From NCBI RefSeq assembly GCF_024346675.1, contig NZ_AP024850.1:1984001-2048000 (forward strand): 64,000 nucleotides of DNA, in the 5' to 3' direction. Source of the DNA: Photobacterium sanguinicancri. Its GTDB lineage: Bacteria; Pseudomonadota; Gammaproteobacteria; Enterobacterales; Vibrionaceae. Below the pieces are notes generated by a model. It saw only the letters and a list, made by a program, of their open reading frames with translations, made no database searches and was not told where the DNA came from. Positions 28,742-36,713 of the stretch are shown one piece after another. Within the stretch, counting starts at the first letter, position 1. Every line of letters starts with the position of its first letter. The position numbers were made by a program, and so were the translations under genes.

Positions 28742-29686
28742 TTAACTCGCCTTTTTAGTGACACCGTCACTCTTTTTGAGCGAATCATTCATAAATTGTG
28801 ATATCAATTTGATCGCTTCTTTAGCTTCATTCAACTGGTAAAACAACGGGTACACATGTGGCACACCTTTAACTATATTCAGTGTCACGTCGCCTCCCGC
28901 TTCTCCCATTTTTTCTGCTAAACGGATCGCATCATCCATCAGTAGTTCTTCTGTTCCTGCAGTAACAAAACACGGTGGCAATCCATTTAGCTCAGCATAA
29001 AATGGTGAGATATCTGGATCGCAAGGGTTGTTATTACCTAAGTAATTATTCCGCATTAACAATAAACTGCTTAGATCAAAAAATGGGTCATCTTTGCTTT
29101 TCACAAAGGCCGACTCTCCCGTTACTGCCATATCAGTGACTGGCGATAGCAACACAATGCCAGCAGGCATGCGCATTTTCATATCACGTAAACGTAAGAG
29201 CGTCGCAAGCGCGAGATTGCCCCCAGCAGAATCCCCTGCAAAAAGAATGTTCTGCGGCAGGTAACCTTTCACAAGTAGTGCTTGATATACGGCATAGCAC
29301 TCATCTAAAGCCGCTGGGTACGGTTTTTCAGGTGCAAGGCTGTAATTAATCATCAAACCACGAGATTTGGTTTGTTGGGCTAATCGCCCCACAAAGGCGT
29401 TGTGAATGTTTGGGCTATAAAAGCAGAAACCACCGCCGTGAAAATATAATATGATCTTGTTACCACTACTTTTGGGCATGTCGACCCAATCGCAACCAAC
29501 ATTTGCAAATTTAGTGGGTGTTACGTCAAGGCCTTTTGGAGTCGAGATTAACGCTCCAAAATTATCAATATTTAAGATCAGCTCGCGCATTTCTAATGTT
29601 GAATTACAGCGAGCAAGTCGCTGTCGCATTACACGATAAAGTAACTTATTGAATGCACGATTACGCCAACTATCCATAACCACCAC
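28742..29686 (-). CDS. HSL-family alpha/beta hydrolase (esterase)
   Basis: The 314-residue enzyme shows the hormone-sensitive-lipase family signs: the oxyanion-hole motif HGGGFCFYSP, the nucleophile elbow GDSAGGNLA, the acid (in TAGTEELLMDDAIRLA) and the catalytic His (VPHVYPLF). No signal peptide is present, so it is cytoplasmic. It should hydrolyse short-chain esters. It stands next to the PHA/phasin genes, which makes a role with hydroxyacid or lipid metabolism possible, but the sequence alone does not show it. Confidence 0.88.
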   Translation of the reverse strand: MVVMDSWRNRAFNKLLYRVMRQRLARCNSTLEMRELILNIDNFGALISTPKGLDVTPTKFANVGCDWVDMPKSSGNKIILYFHGGGFCFYSPNIHNAFVGRLAQQTKSRGLMINYSLAPEKPYPAALDECYAVYQALLVKGYLPQNILFAGDSAGGNLALATLLRLRDMKMRMPAGIVLLSPVTDMAVTGESAFVKSKDDPFFDLSSLLLMRNNYLGNNNPCDPDISPFYAELNGLPPCFVTAGTEELLMDDAIRLAEKMGEAGGDVTLNIVKGVPHVYPLFYQLNEAKEAIKLISQFMNDSLKKSDGVTKKAS

Positions 29687-29870
29687 CTTAGTTCAGTATC
29701 AGTTGGCTCCTAAAAAGGAACAACCTTGATATAAACGTAGAAGCTCACAGCTTAGTTGGTCAATGACATCTACGAGACTCGTGACAAAAATAATACATTT
29801 TCATGTCATAAGTACGTTACATGACCCGCTTTTTCTTTGTATACCGTGGCACTTTTATGTTTGATAAATG

Positions 29871-29905
29871 CAAAAAAGAGGCACATGCATGGCTCACGTG
29901 CCTCT
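29871..29905 (-). terminator. Terminator of the phasin genes
   Basis: On the reverse strand, AGAGGCAC pairs with GTGCCTCT across a 13-base loop and is followed by six T's. It lies about 80 bp after the phasin stop codon. Confidence 0.82.
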
Positions 29906-29985
29906 GAACCCTAACGTCGCTGAAACGCTAGGAAAAGACTACAGCTTCAAGGCTGGCATTCTCCGCTGTAGTCTTAAACTGGCAA

Positions 29986-30345
29986 TTATTGTACTTCAGC
30001 CAGTTTTTCGACAGCTTCTGTTAGCTTGTCGATTTTATCATCCATACGCTCTAGTTTTTCACGGTCGACACCACTTAGACGGTAGAATAAATCATTCATG
30101 CCCGCTTCCACTTCGTCAGTCGCTTTTTCTGCATTTTTACCAATGCACTCTTTTGTTTCAATCTCAACTTCTTTGCCGCGCTCTACAAGCTCGTCAAAAA
30201 CAGTTGTTGTTTTTTCGTTGATTTGTTGTGCTTCTTCAAGGGTGCGGCTGTATAAACCTAGGCCTGCAAGCCAAATGTTACGTGCAACACCTTCACCATT
30301 TTCTACGACATTTTTTGCCGCTTTCACTACTGTTTTATCGATCAT
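29986..30345 (-). CDS. Phasin-family protein, short form
   Basis: I chose the ATG at 30345, where GGGGA precedes it; a further ATG lies 21 bp upstream. The 119-residue helical protein has an ARNIWLAGLGLYSRTLEEAQQINEKTTTVFDELVERGKEVE core typical of PhaF/PhaI-like phasins, and ends in a coiled-coil leucine-type repeat (EKLERMDDKIDKLTEAVEKLAEVQ). Phasins coat polyhydroxyalkanoate granules. It is a paralogue of the next gene, sharing NIWLAGLG, FDELVERGKEVE and DDKIDKLT, so the pair arose by duplication. Confidence 0.85.
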   Translation of the reverse strand: MIDKTVVKAAKNVVENGEGVARNIWLAGLGLYSRTLEEAQQINEKTTTVFDELVERGKEVEIETKECIGKNAEKATDEVEAGMNDLFYRLSGVDREKLERMDDKIDKLTEAVEKLAEVQ

Positions 30346-30425
30346 TTTGCTATCCCCCTGCGTCAAGCGCTGGTTCTATGATTAATCAATACCAAAGCAA
30401 GCTGCCACTGCTTTAGAGTTAGAAC

Positions 30426-31070
30426 TTATACTGGTTTTGCTGCTTCTTTCTGAGCTTCAACAGGTTTAGCTGTTGGTTTCTCAGGTGTTGCTTGAACCAC
30501 TGGACGTGCTGCAATTACTGGTTTCACTTCCGTCACAGGTTTAACTGTTTCTTTTGGTGCTTCAGCAGGTTTAGTTTCTAGTGCTTTAGGCTCAGCGGCT
30601 TTCGCTGGCTTACGGCGTGCAACACTTGGCTTACGCGTAGTAGCCTTAGCTGCGGGCTTTTTTGCTTCCACTTTTTTAGCCGGCGCTTTTTTCGCGGCTT
30701 CCTGCTGACGAACAAGTAACTTCTCAATGGTGTCTGTTAGTTGATCAATTTTGTCATCAACTTGGTCTAGACGTTCATTATCTAAACCCACCAACTTTTG
30801 AACCACTTGATGTACACGTTCTTCAATAGCCACGGTTGTTTGGCTACGTGCTGTATGTACGCGCTCTTTCGTGGTTGATTCAACTTCACGACCGCGCTCA
30901 ATTAGCTCATCAAAAAGGCTCATGCCTTTGCTAGAAATTTGATTAACTTCTTCAGCACTTTTTGCATAAGCGCCTAATCCAGCTAGCCAAATGTTATAGA
31001 CCATGGCGTCACGCATTGGGCTATTCGCCACCTTGTTTGATTCGCCTGATGTACGTTTAAAGATGCCCAT
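30426..31070 (-). CDS. Phasin-family protein with Lys/Ala/Pro-rich tail (PhaF-like)
   Basis: The 214-residue protein has an N-terminal phasin domain (YNIWLAGLGAYAKSAEEVNQISSKGMSLFDELIERGREVE, coiled coil to about residue 120). A long basic tail of AK/KP repeats follows (AAKKAPAKKVEAKKPAAKA, RKPAKAAEPKALETKPAE), as in PhaF of pseudomonads, where the tail binds DNA and helps distribute granules. It is cotranscribed with the shorter paralogue just downstream. Its predicted roles are granule coating and DNA tethering, by analogy. GTGTGCTC/CTCCTT-type sequence with GGAG lies before the ATG. Confidence 0.88.
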   Translation of the reverse strand: MGIFKRTSGESNKVANSPMRDAMVYNIWLAGLGAYAKSAEEVNQISSKGMSLFDELIERGREVESTTKERVHTARSQTTVAIEERVHQVVQKLVGLDNERLDQVDDKIDQLTDTIEKLLVRQQEAAKKAPAKKVEAKKPAAKATTRKPSVARRKPAKAAEPKALETKPAEAPKETVKPVTEVKPVIAARPVVQATPEKPTAKPVEAQKEAAKPV

Positions 31071-31263
31071 GAGTGTGCTCTCCTTACATGAATTACAACT
31101 GTTGTCAGCCAGTTGTTTCCCTGACTGCTTAACTACAGAATACGAATTTCAATTAGAGTGTTCTTACTAAATAAGAAATTTATTGTGGGCAAGATCAAAT
31201 ATTTAGGAGATTGCGATTTTTAGCGTGATATAGGGAGGAAAAGTGTATTTGCTTATAACTAAT

Positions 31264-31303
31264 AAAACAAAAAGCAGCATGCTGATAAGACTAAGCATGC
31301 TGC
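31264..31303 (-). terminator. Terminator after the PHA-system gene
   Basis: AGCAGCATGCT and AGCATGCTGCT form a perfect 11-bp stem with a 9-base loop; the reverse strand continues TTTTGTTTT. It lies just after the small PHA-system gene. Confidence 0.82.
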
Positions 31304-31336
31304 TGATATAAGAGCCAGAGAGCATCGCCGTTAGTA

Positions 31337-31630
31337 TTAGAAATCAGGCGTCAGGAGTTGATCTAAGCGCTGTACAATATTTTGCTCTATAGATGAAGAA
31401 AATAAACTCGCAGCAAAACCTAAACGTAGCTCTATCGTTATTTTTCCGTCTTCTGCTAACATAAAACCACGGGCTGATGAGTGGCGAATTTCTAACTTCT
31501 CATTATTCCACCCCCAACGAATACCATATTCCTGCGCTAATTCTTCCGCGATGCTCTCAGATAAAGCGGCAATATGGTCAAACTGGTGGTCATGTTCTCG
31601 TTCAATAAAAATTGTCACAGTTGCTTCCAT
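31337..31630 (-). CDS. Polyhydroxyalkanoic acid system protein (PHA_gran_rgn family)
   Basis: The 97-residue protein matches the short conserved protein of PHA loci: an ATVTIFIEREHDHQFDHIAALSESIAEELAQEYGIRWGW opening (IEREH then AEELAQEYG.RW) and a strand-rich second half (GKITIELRLGFAASLFSSSIEQNIVQRLDQLL). Its function is not established. It is one of three genes here pointing to PHA granule biology; no phaC synthase is in the window. Confidence 0.8.
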   Translation of the reverse strand: MEATVTIFIEREHDHQFDHIAALSESIAEELAQEYGIRWGWNNEKLEIRHSSARGFMLAEDGKITIELRLGFAASLFSSSIEQNIVQRLDQLLTPDF

Positions 31631-31735
31631 TCAGTCGTGTAACTACCAATAGTCTAACTAATTAAATACTTACTCAAACGGTATATTCGCTGGTAAGGCG
31701 ATATACTCTACAAATTAGTTTAACTCTTTTCTGTG

Positions 31736-32281
31736 TTACAGGTCGGATCTCTTTAAATTTCTATTACGAAAAACACCTTTGGCTATTGAACTTACCCACA
31801 ACGCCCCACCCGCAGCAATTACCGCTCCTTTCATTGCTCTGTGGTAGGGGCTTTTTTCTGAAGGCGACAAAAAACTACCAGCCAATATCCCTAGTCCAGC
31901 TATTTTTATAAAACGATTTTTTTCACCAACCACTAAATAACCGCCAAATGCGACAACCATCAGCCGTTGGAATTGCGTACACTCCACGGGTAAACCATGG
32001 GCTTGCCGAACAAACTGCTCACAATTCTGTGTAAAGATGTTATAGGGCGTACCAACGAACTTTTTAGCATGTAAGAATGCCAGCTTTGGGTTATTACTTG
32101 TGATTGAACTCACAATAACCTCACGTCCCTCTGCAAACTCATCGATTGTATCAAATTGAACTTGCCGACGTTTTTTAGAGTTATGTATTACTCCGCCTCT
32201 ACCATCTGACATTCCATAATGCCAATATGATGTACAACGAATTTTTAAAACAGTTCCGATGGGATACGCTCTAGATTCCAT
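31736..32281 (-). CDS. LRAT / permuted-papain (NlpC/P60-like) protein with hydrophobic C-terminal end
   Basis: The 181-residue protein starts with an LRAT-like fold. His21 sits in WHYGMSDGRG, His33 in VIHN, and Cys87 in the characteristic QNCEQF motif, giving the His-His-Cys triad of LRAT/H-rev107 enzymes. A hydrophobic region follows (FQRLMVVAFGGYLVVG, then IKIAGLGILAGSFL and KGAVIAAGGALWVSSIAKG), so it may be membrane-attached. In known relatives the fold does lipid acyl transfer or phospholipase A reactions; the substrate here is unknown. Its place beside PHA genes and an esterase is suggestive, no more. Confidence 0.72.
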   Translation of the reverse strand: MESRAYPIGTVLKIRCTSYWHYGMSDGRGGVIHNSKKRRQVQFDTIDEFAEGREVIVSSITSNNPKLAFLHAKKFVGTPYNIFTQNCEQFVRQAHGLPVECTQFQRLMVVAFGGYLVVGEKNRFIKIAGLGILAGSFLSPSEKSPYHRAMKGAVIAAGGALWVSSIAKGVFRNRNLKRSDL

Positions 32282-32478
32282 GATTTGCCTTTAAACTCAC
32301 TATCACGTAAAAAGTTTAGCTGTAAATTTCCAGTTTCACCTCAGAACACCGTTTTGTCTCAATTTTAGGATTTTAATAAATCACAAATTTATTAAACAGC
32401 AGCATAAAATTTTATTGTTAATACTTTAAGTAACAAATAAAGAAATGCGTTTAATTTGTATGAGTTTATTGGCGGTAT

Positions 32479-33738
32479 ATGATGTTAATAAAGCAAATGC
32501 AACAAGCAACGATGACACTTGTATTAGCAATTTTTGTGTTAAACGGTTGCCAATCTGTCCCTAAAGAGCCTGATCAGGCAGCAATAAAAGCAGAACAAGA
32601 TTTACTGGCTTTAAACCGTGTATTTAAGCCTGTTGGTAAACTGACAGAATGTAAAATTTCCCACCATCAATTTGATGGTAGCTACATTGCAACGGGTAAA
32701 GTACCGCATTATCTTTATAACTCCCCTGTACATAATCACATTGCCCCGGTGCTTGCTGATGAAGCCACACGCCATCAATATGATATGTGGGATACACTTG
32801 CCGCCAATATGGAAATGCCCATCCCTAATAATCGCCGCATTCGTTACTACCGAAAATGGTTTATTACTAAACCTGAGCATATTGATACAGTAACAACGCG
32901 AGCCCAGCCTTTTTTATTTTATATTTATGAACAAGTTGAGGCTCGTGATTTGCCAATGGAGCTGGTACTCCTCCCTTTTATCGAAAGTTCTTTTGATCAG
33001 TTCGCCTATTCAAGCCAAGGGGCTTCAGGACTATGGCAGATTACCCGCGCAACAGGTAAAACCTTCGGCTTGAAGTATTGGCAGGGGTACGATGGTCGAC
33101 GCGATATTATTGCATCGACTGATGCCGCACTTGATCTACTTGAATATCTTCACAAAAAATTTAAAGGAAACTGGCTACACGCTATCGCAGCATACAATAC
33201 CGGTGAAGGACGTGTACGAAATGCCATTAAGAAGAATAGAGCAGCGGGGAAACCGACAGACTTCTGGTCTTTACAATTACCCAAAGAGACCCGTTTATAC
33301 GTGCCAAAACTATTAGCGATGTCTTCTATTATTCAGCATAAAAATCATTACGGTTTACAGCTTAATTCCATTAAGCCTCAGCCAGTGGTGAGCGAAGTAA
33401 TTATTAACAAACGGGTAAAGTTAAAGACTATCGCTAAAGATGCGAAGATCAGCAGCAAAGAGCTATATGCCTTAAACCCTGGTTATACTGGTGGCTATAC
33501 AGTCAAAGGACGTGACAACAAGTTACTGCTGCCAAGGGATGCACTTACCTCCTTTTATAATCGTGAAAATGTGCGATATACAAAATACCGCTTTCATATT
33601 CATCAAATTAAGCCTGGTGATTCTTTGAATGAGATTGCACAACTCAACAACACTACCGTTTCTTTGCTAAGACAACTCAACGATCTGACTGGATCCTTTA
33701 TCACTGCCGGACAGCAACTGATTATCCCCCCACGATAG
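32479..33738 (+). CDS. mltD: Membrane-bound lytic murein transglycosylase MltD
   Basis: The 419-residue protein has a lipoprotein signal (VLAIFVLNGCQSV with a lipobox Cys near residue 24). An SLT catalytic domain covers about 140-300 (ESSFDQFAYSSQGASGLWQITRATGKTFGLK with the catalytic Glu in IESSFD, then AIAAYNTGEGRVRNAI). Two LysM-like modules end it (VKLKTIAKDAKISSKELYALNPG and HQIKPGDSLNEIAQLNNTTVSLLRQLN). It cleaves peptidoglycan to release anhydro muropeptides while anchored in the outer membrane. It starts with two adjacent ATGs preceded by GGCGG. A strong terminator follows. Confidence 0.93.
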   Translation: MMLIKQMQQATMTLVLAIFVLNGCQSVPKEPDQAAIKAEQDLLALNRVFKPVGKLTECKISHHQFDGSYIATGKVPHYLYNSPVHNHIAPVLADEATRHQYDMWDTLAANMEMPIPNNRRIRYYRKWFITKPEHIDTVTTRAQPFLFYIYEQVEARDLPMELVLLPFIESSFDQFAYSSQGASGLWQITRATGKTFGLKYWQGYDGRRDIIASTDAALDLLEYLHKKFKGNWLHAIAAYNTGEGRVRNAIKKNRAAGKPTDFWSLQLPKETRLYVPKLLAMSSIIQHKNHYGLQLNSIKPQPVVSEVIINKRVKLKTIAKDAKISSKELYALNPGYTGGYTVKGRDNKLLLPRDALTSFYNRENVRYTKYRFHIHQIKPGDSLNEIAQLNNTTVSLLRQLNDLTGSFITAGQQLIIPPR

Positions 33739-33783
33739 TTTAAACAGGGTTATTAATCTTCCCCAAAAATATAAAACCCAATA

Positions 33784-33823
33784 AAAAATCTCATACTGAT
33801 ACTTAAATGGGTATGAGATTTTT
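33784..33823 (+). terminator. Terminator of mltD
   Basis: AAAAATCTCATAC and GTATGAGATTTTT form a 13-bp stem with a 14-base loop, giving U-runs on both sides; the next gene (33880-34227) reads the other way, so this can serve both. Confidence 0.9.
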
Positions 33824-33879
33824 CAGTTGTCACAAACAGTAGATGTTTATTGTTTAGGAGCTTGTTACTTAGATATCAA

Positions 33880-34227
33880 CTATTGCGAACTGTTGCTGGT
33901 TGCGGCCATTTTGGAGTAGGCAATCTTATCAAAATAGGTACTGATCTCTGTCAATGAGATTCGATCGTCACTGTAAGCTTGTGCTGTTGCTTCCATTTGA
34001 TGAAGTAGCTGTACATCTACTTCATTATGGGAAAGCGACAAACCAATCAATATCCCTGCCATTAAACAAGCTGGTGCGATAAGGCTGCGCACTCCAACTA
34101 ATGTACACAAACCAAATGCTGACATAATGGTTGCAACATAAACACTCCAGCTGCTTTCTACAAAAAAAGCCATATAAATTGCTAACCCTTGCAGCAATGC
34201 ACCTAATATCAGAAACAATAACTTCAT
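33880..34227 (-). CDS. Small inner-membrane protein, unknown function
   Basis: The 115-residue protein has three likely membrane helices in its first 65 residues (KLLFLILGALLQGLAIYMAFF; WSVYVATIMSAFGLCTLVGV; SLIAPACLMAGILIGLSL) and a soluble C-terminal helical tail of about 45 residues (VQLLHQMEATAQAYSDDRISLTEISTYFDKI). I do not recognise a family. It stands alone between mltD and a divergent short ORF. Confidence 0.65.
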   Translation of the reverse strand: MKLLFLILGALLQGLAIYMAFFVESSWSVYVATIMSAFGLCTLVGVRSLIAPACLMAGILIGLSLSHNEVDVQLLHQMEATAQAYSDDRISLTEISTYFDKIAYSKMAATSNSSQ

Positions 34228-34373
34228 TATTTATGCCCTTCCTTGTGGCCAATAAAACAAGTATAGCCACAAAAAATTACAGCTTTACTAAAAATACCTA
34301 TTAAAAAATGTCCTAATTATCAATTAGGTGTCTATGATTAAAGTAGAACTATAAACAATAATGGAGAATAACC

Positions 34374-34475
34374 ATGCACCATGACGAACTGATAGACCCT
34401 ACCGATCTTGGCATTATTGAGAAAGTCGCCTTTGTTGCTTCTGCTTTTCTTATCGCAGGATTATTTATAATGTAA
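34374..34475 (+). CDS. Candidate 33-residue single-span membrane protein
   Basis: ATG to TAA encodes 33 residues: a polar start with several acidic residues, then one hydrophobic span (IEKVAFVASAFLIAGLFIM). The ATG follows a GGAG ribosome-binding site 9 bases upstream, better than expected by chance, and a clean terminator lies about 90 bp downstream with no other forward gene to use it. Conserved short membrane peptides like this are often missed in annotation. Conservation in relatives is the deciding test. Confidence 0.6.
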   Translation: MHHDELIDPTDLGIIEKVAFVASAFLIAGLFIM

Positions 34476-34562
34476 CTTTTGTTGCATTCATTTCTCGTAT
34501 CAGCACAAAAACTGCTACTTAAAATGACAATGACAAAACAGCGCCTTCAATCAACACCGATA

Positions 34563-34592
34563 AAAAAAGCATGGCTTCTACCATGCTTTTTT
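34563..34592. terminator. Terminator after the short ORF and after the sensor-kinase gene
   Basis: AAAAAAGCATGG and CCATGCTTTTTT form a 12-bp stem with loop CTTCTA. It can stop forward transcription from the 33-residue ORF and reverse transcription from the sensor kinase gene. Confidence 0.88.
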
Positions 34593-34634
34593 ATTTAGTT
34601 CGCTGCTTAATCCTAAATCAAGCCAGTATCGCGA

Positions 34635-36689
34635 CTAGACTTGCGACTCTATTAAGTTTTCATCCATCACATCAGGACCATTTAAGGCTTTCATTGGTAG
34701 GTACACCGAAAATGTTGTCCCAACACCTAGCTTCGATTCCACGATTATCTCTCCACCACTTTGGCTCACAATACCCTGGCTTACCGATAGGCCTAGCCCT
34801 GTTCCACTGCGTCGGGTGGTATAGAAAGGGTCAAAAATACGATCAAGGTTCTCTTCCGCAATTCCGCAACCGTGATCCGTAATATGAACCACTGCGCCAA
34901 TCGCTTGTTGATTATCATCTAACCAATCTTCCGTAGCGACTCGAAGTAAACCTTTGTCATCCATAGCATGAACGCCATTCATCTGTAAATTGACCAAGAC
35001 TTGCAGCAGTTGATGTCGATTAACCTCGACACTGCAACGTGCATTTAGCTCTTTCTCAATGAAGATGTCCTGTTTTTTCGTCCCTGTTCGCACCAAGGTT
35101 AAGCTTTCTTCAACCAATGGATTGAGGTGGTGCCATGTAACTTCATCTTGCACCCCACCTTGGCGACTGTATTGCAGCAAGCTACGGGTGATATTTCGAA
35201 TTCGATCGATTTGCTCGTGAATAGCTTCGAGTTCTTCTTTAACGCGTTCAGCATCGTCTTCAAGCTCAAATTGTAATAACTCTACATTGCCTAAAATAAC
35301 AGCAGTCGGGTTATTAATTTCATGCGCAATACCCGCGGTTAATTCACCCAGCGCAGCCAGTTTTTCACTACTGACAAGTCTGCTACGTGCCTGATTAAGC
35401 AATTTGATATGTTGCTCTAGCTCTTCTGTTTTTTCATGTAGGCTTTTCGTACGTTTTGCGACTTTGTCTTCAAGTTCAACAGAAGCTTGCTTGATCTCTT
35501 CATTACGGTTTTCAAGCTGATCCAGCATAGAATCAAACTGCTTGCCAAGTATTTGCAACTCATGATCTTGACTCAAATCTAAATCACCAATACGGCGCTC
35601 TAGACCCAGTTGAACCGCTTTTGCTACTTGGTGAATCTTTTCTATCGGCTGAAACAGATCCTTCGCTCCGCGATACACAACAAACCCTGACAGTAGGAGC
35701 ACAATGGTAATACCGACCCCTAATTCAACAATATTTGTAAGGTAGACTTTAAGCATTGGCCACTCTAGGTAGCCCGTATAAAGCATGCCAATAATATTAT
35801 TATTGTGATCGTGCAGTGGCTCATAAGCAGACACATACCAATCGTCATAAACATAAGCACGGTTAAACCAGTTTTGCCCCTGCTCTAATACGGTTTGCTT
35901 CACTTCATCAGAGACTCGAGTGCCAATAGCCCGACCATTTAAGCTTTCGCTGTCTAACGGTACATTAGTACTGACACGAATATCATCCAAGAATAAAGTC
36001 ACAGTCCCGATACTGCCGTCAGGTAGTGTATTAGAGGCATAGACAAGGTCTCGAATGCGATCCACCAGCAAAGTGCTGTTATTGAGTAGCATTCCGCCAT
36101 CAACAATCCATTGCAACTGACCTTGTGCATTGAATATTGGAAATAAACTGCGGCTGACTAAACCACGCGTTTCAACGCCATTCTCATTCAACAATGGGAT
36201 ATGGGCGTATACAGGTAAATCGCGATTCAATCTTTCCAAAGCCGAGCGGTCGAGTACTTGAAAGAATGTTTGCTCTTCTCCCTTAAGTAGCAAGCCGCGG
36301 TTGAATTTTGAAAACTCACCCAATGCAGAAGCGGGATGAAGTACCACAAAATCCAACCCATAAGAGGCGGACTGTTGATTTACCCAATCACTTAAATTGG
36401 CTTCATCGGTACGAAGACGATGTTGAAAATCGTATGATGAAGCTAAAGACACCAGCTGCATCCGTTGTTCACGCTGTAACAACTCCATGCTGTGGTGCGC
36501 AACCGCCAAGTCCGCCCGCACATTTTTAAGGGCATTTTGCCAGGTATACATCACGGTCCAATACATAGTGAGCGCAATAAGCGCCAACAATGTAATGATT
36601 ATCGGCACTGACGTTAGTACCAATAACCGATAGCGCACCATAGTGCGGAATCGACGTACCCACATGACAATAAACTGTTTTATATTCAT
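34635..36689 (-). CDS. Sensor histidine kinase, Cache-HAMP type, partner of an NtrC-like regulator
   Basis: The 684-residue kinase has a membrane helix at about 20-45, a long periplasmic Cache-type region to about 325, a second helix (IVELGVGITIVLLLSGFVVYRG) and a HAMP-like linker with a coiled coil (about 345-430). The HisKA site is at His456 (AGIAHEINNPTAVI), with the N-box QVLVNLQMNGVHAM, DHGCGI, FDPFYTT and GTGLGLSVSQG of the ATPase domain. It senses a periplasmic signal and phosphorylates the regulator encoded 24 bp upstream in the same operon. Since the operon abuts the divergent tungstate genes, the signal may be linked to molybdate or tungstate; this is inference. Confidence 0.9.
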   Translation of the reverse strand: MNIKQFIVMWVRRFRTMVRYRLLVLTSVPIIITLLALIALTMYWTVMYTWQNALKNVRADLAVAHHSMELLQREQRMQLVSLASSYDFQHRLRTDEANLSDWVNQQSASYGLDFVVLHPASALGEFSKFNRGLLLKGEEQTFFQVLDRSALERLNRDLPVYAHIPLLNENGVETRGLVSRSLFPIFNAQGQLQWIVDGGMLLNNSTLLVDRIRDLVYASNTLPDGSIGTVTLFLDDIRVSTNVPLDSESLNGRAIGTRVSDEVKQTVLEQGQNWFNRAYVYDDWYVSAYEPLHDHNNNIIGMLYTGYLEWPMLKVYLTNIVELGVGITIVLLLSGFVVYRGAKDLFQPIEKIHQVAKAVQLGLERRIGDLDLSQDHELQILGKQFDSMLDQLENRNEEIKQASVELEDKVAKRTKSLHEKTEELEQHIKLLNQARSRLVSSEKLAALGELTAGIAHEINNPTAVILGNVELLQFELEDDAERVKEELEAIHEQIDRIRNITRSLLQYSRQGGVQDEVTWHHLNPLVEESLTLVRTGTKKQDIFIEKELNARCSVEVNRHQLLQVLVNLQMNGVHAMDDKGLLRVATEDWLDDNQQAIGAVVHITDHGCGIAEENLDRIFDPFYTTRRSGTGLGLSVSQGIVSQSGGEIIVESKLGVGTTFSVYLPMKALNGPDVMDENLIESQV

Positions 36690-36713
36690 TCGATTATTCC
36701 GAGTGGTCGCTCA

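Noticed and set aside
29868..30221. A 117-codon forward frame
   Set aside because: It overlaps the terminator hairpin and lies opposite the phasin gene; composition is that of an antisense shadow.
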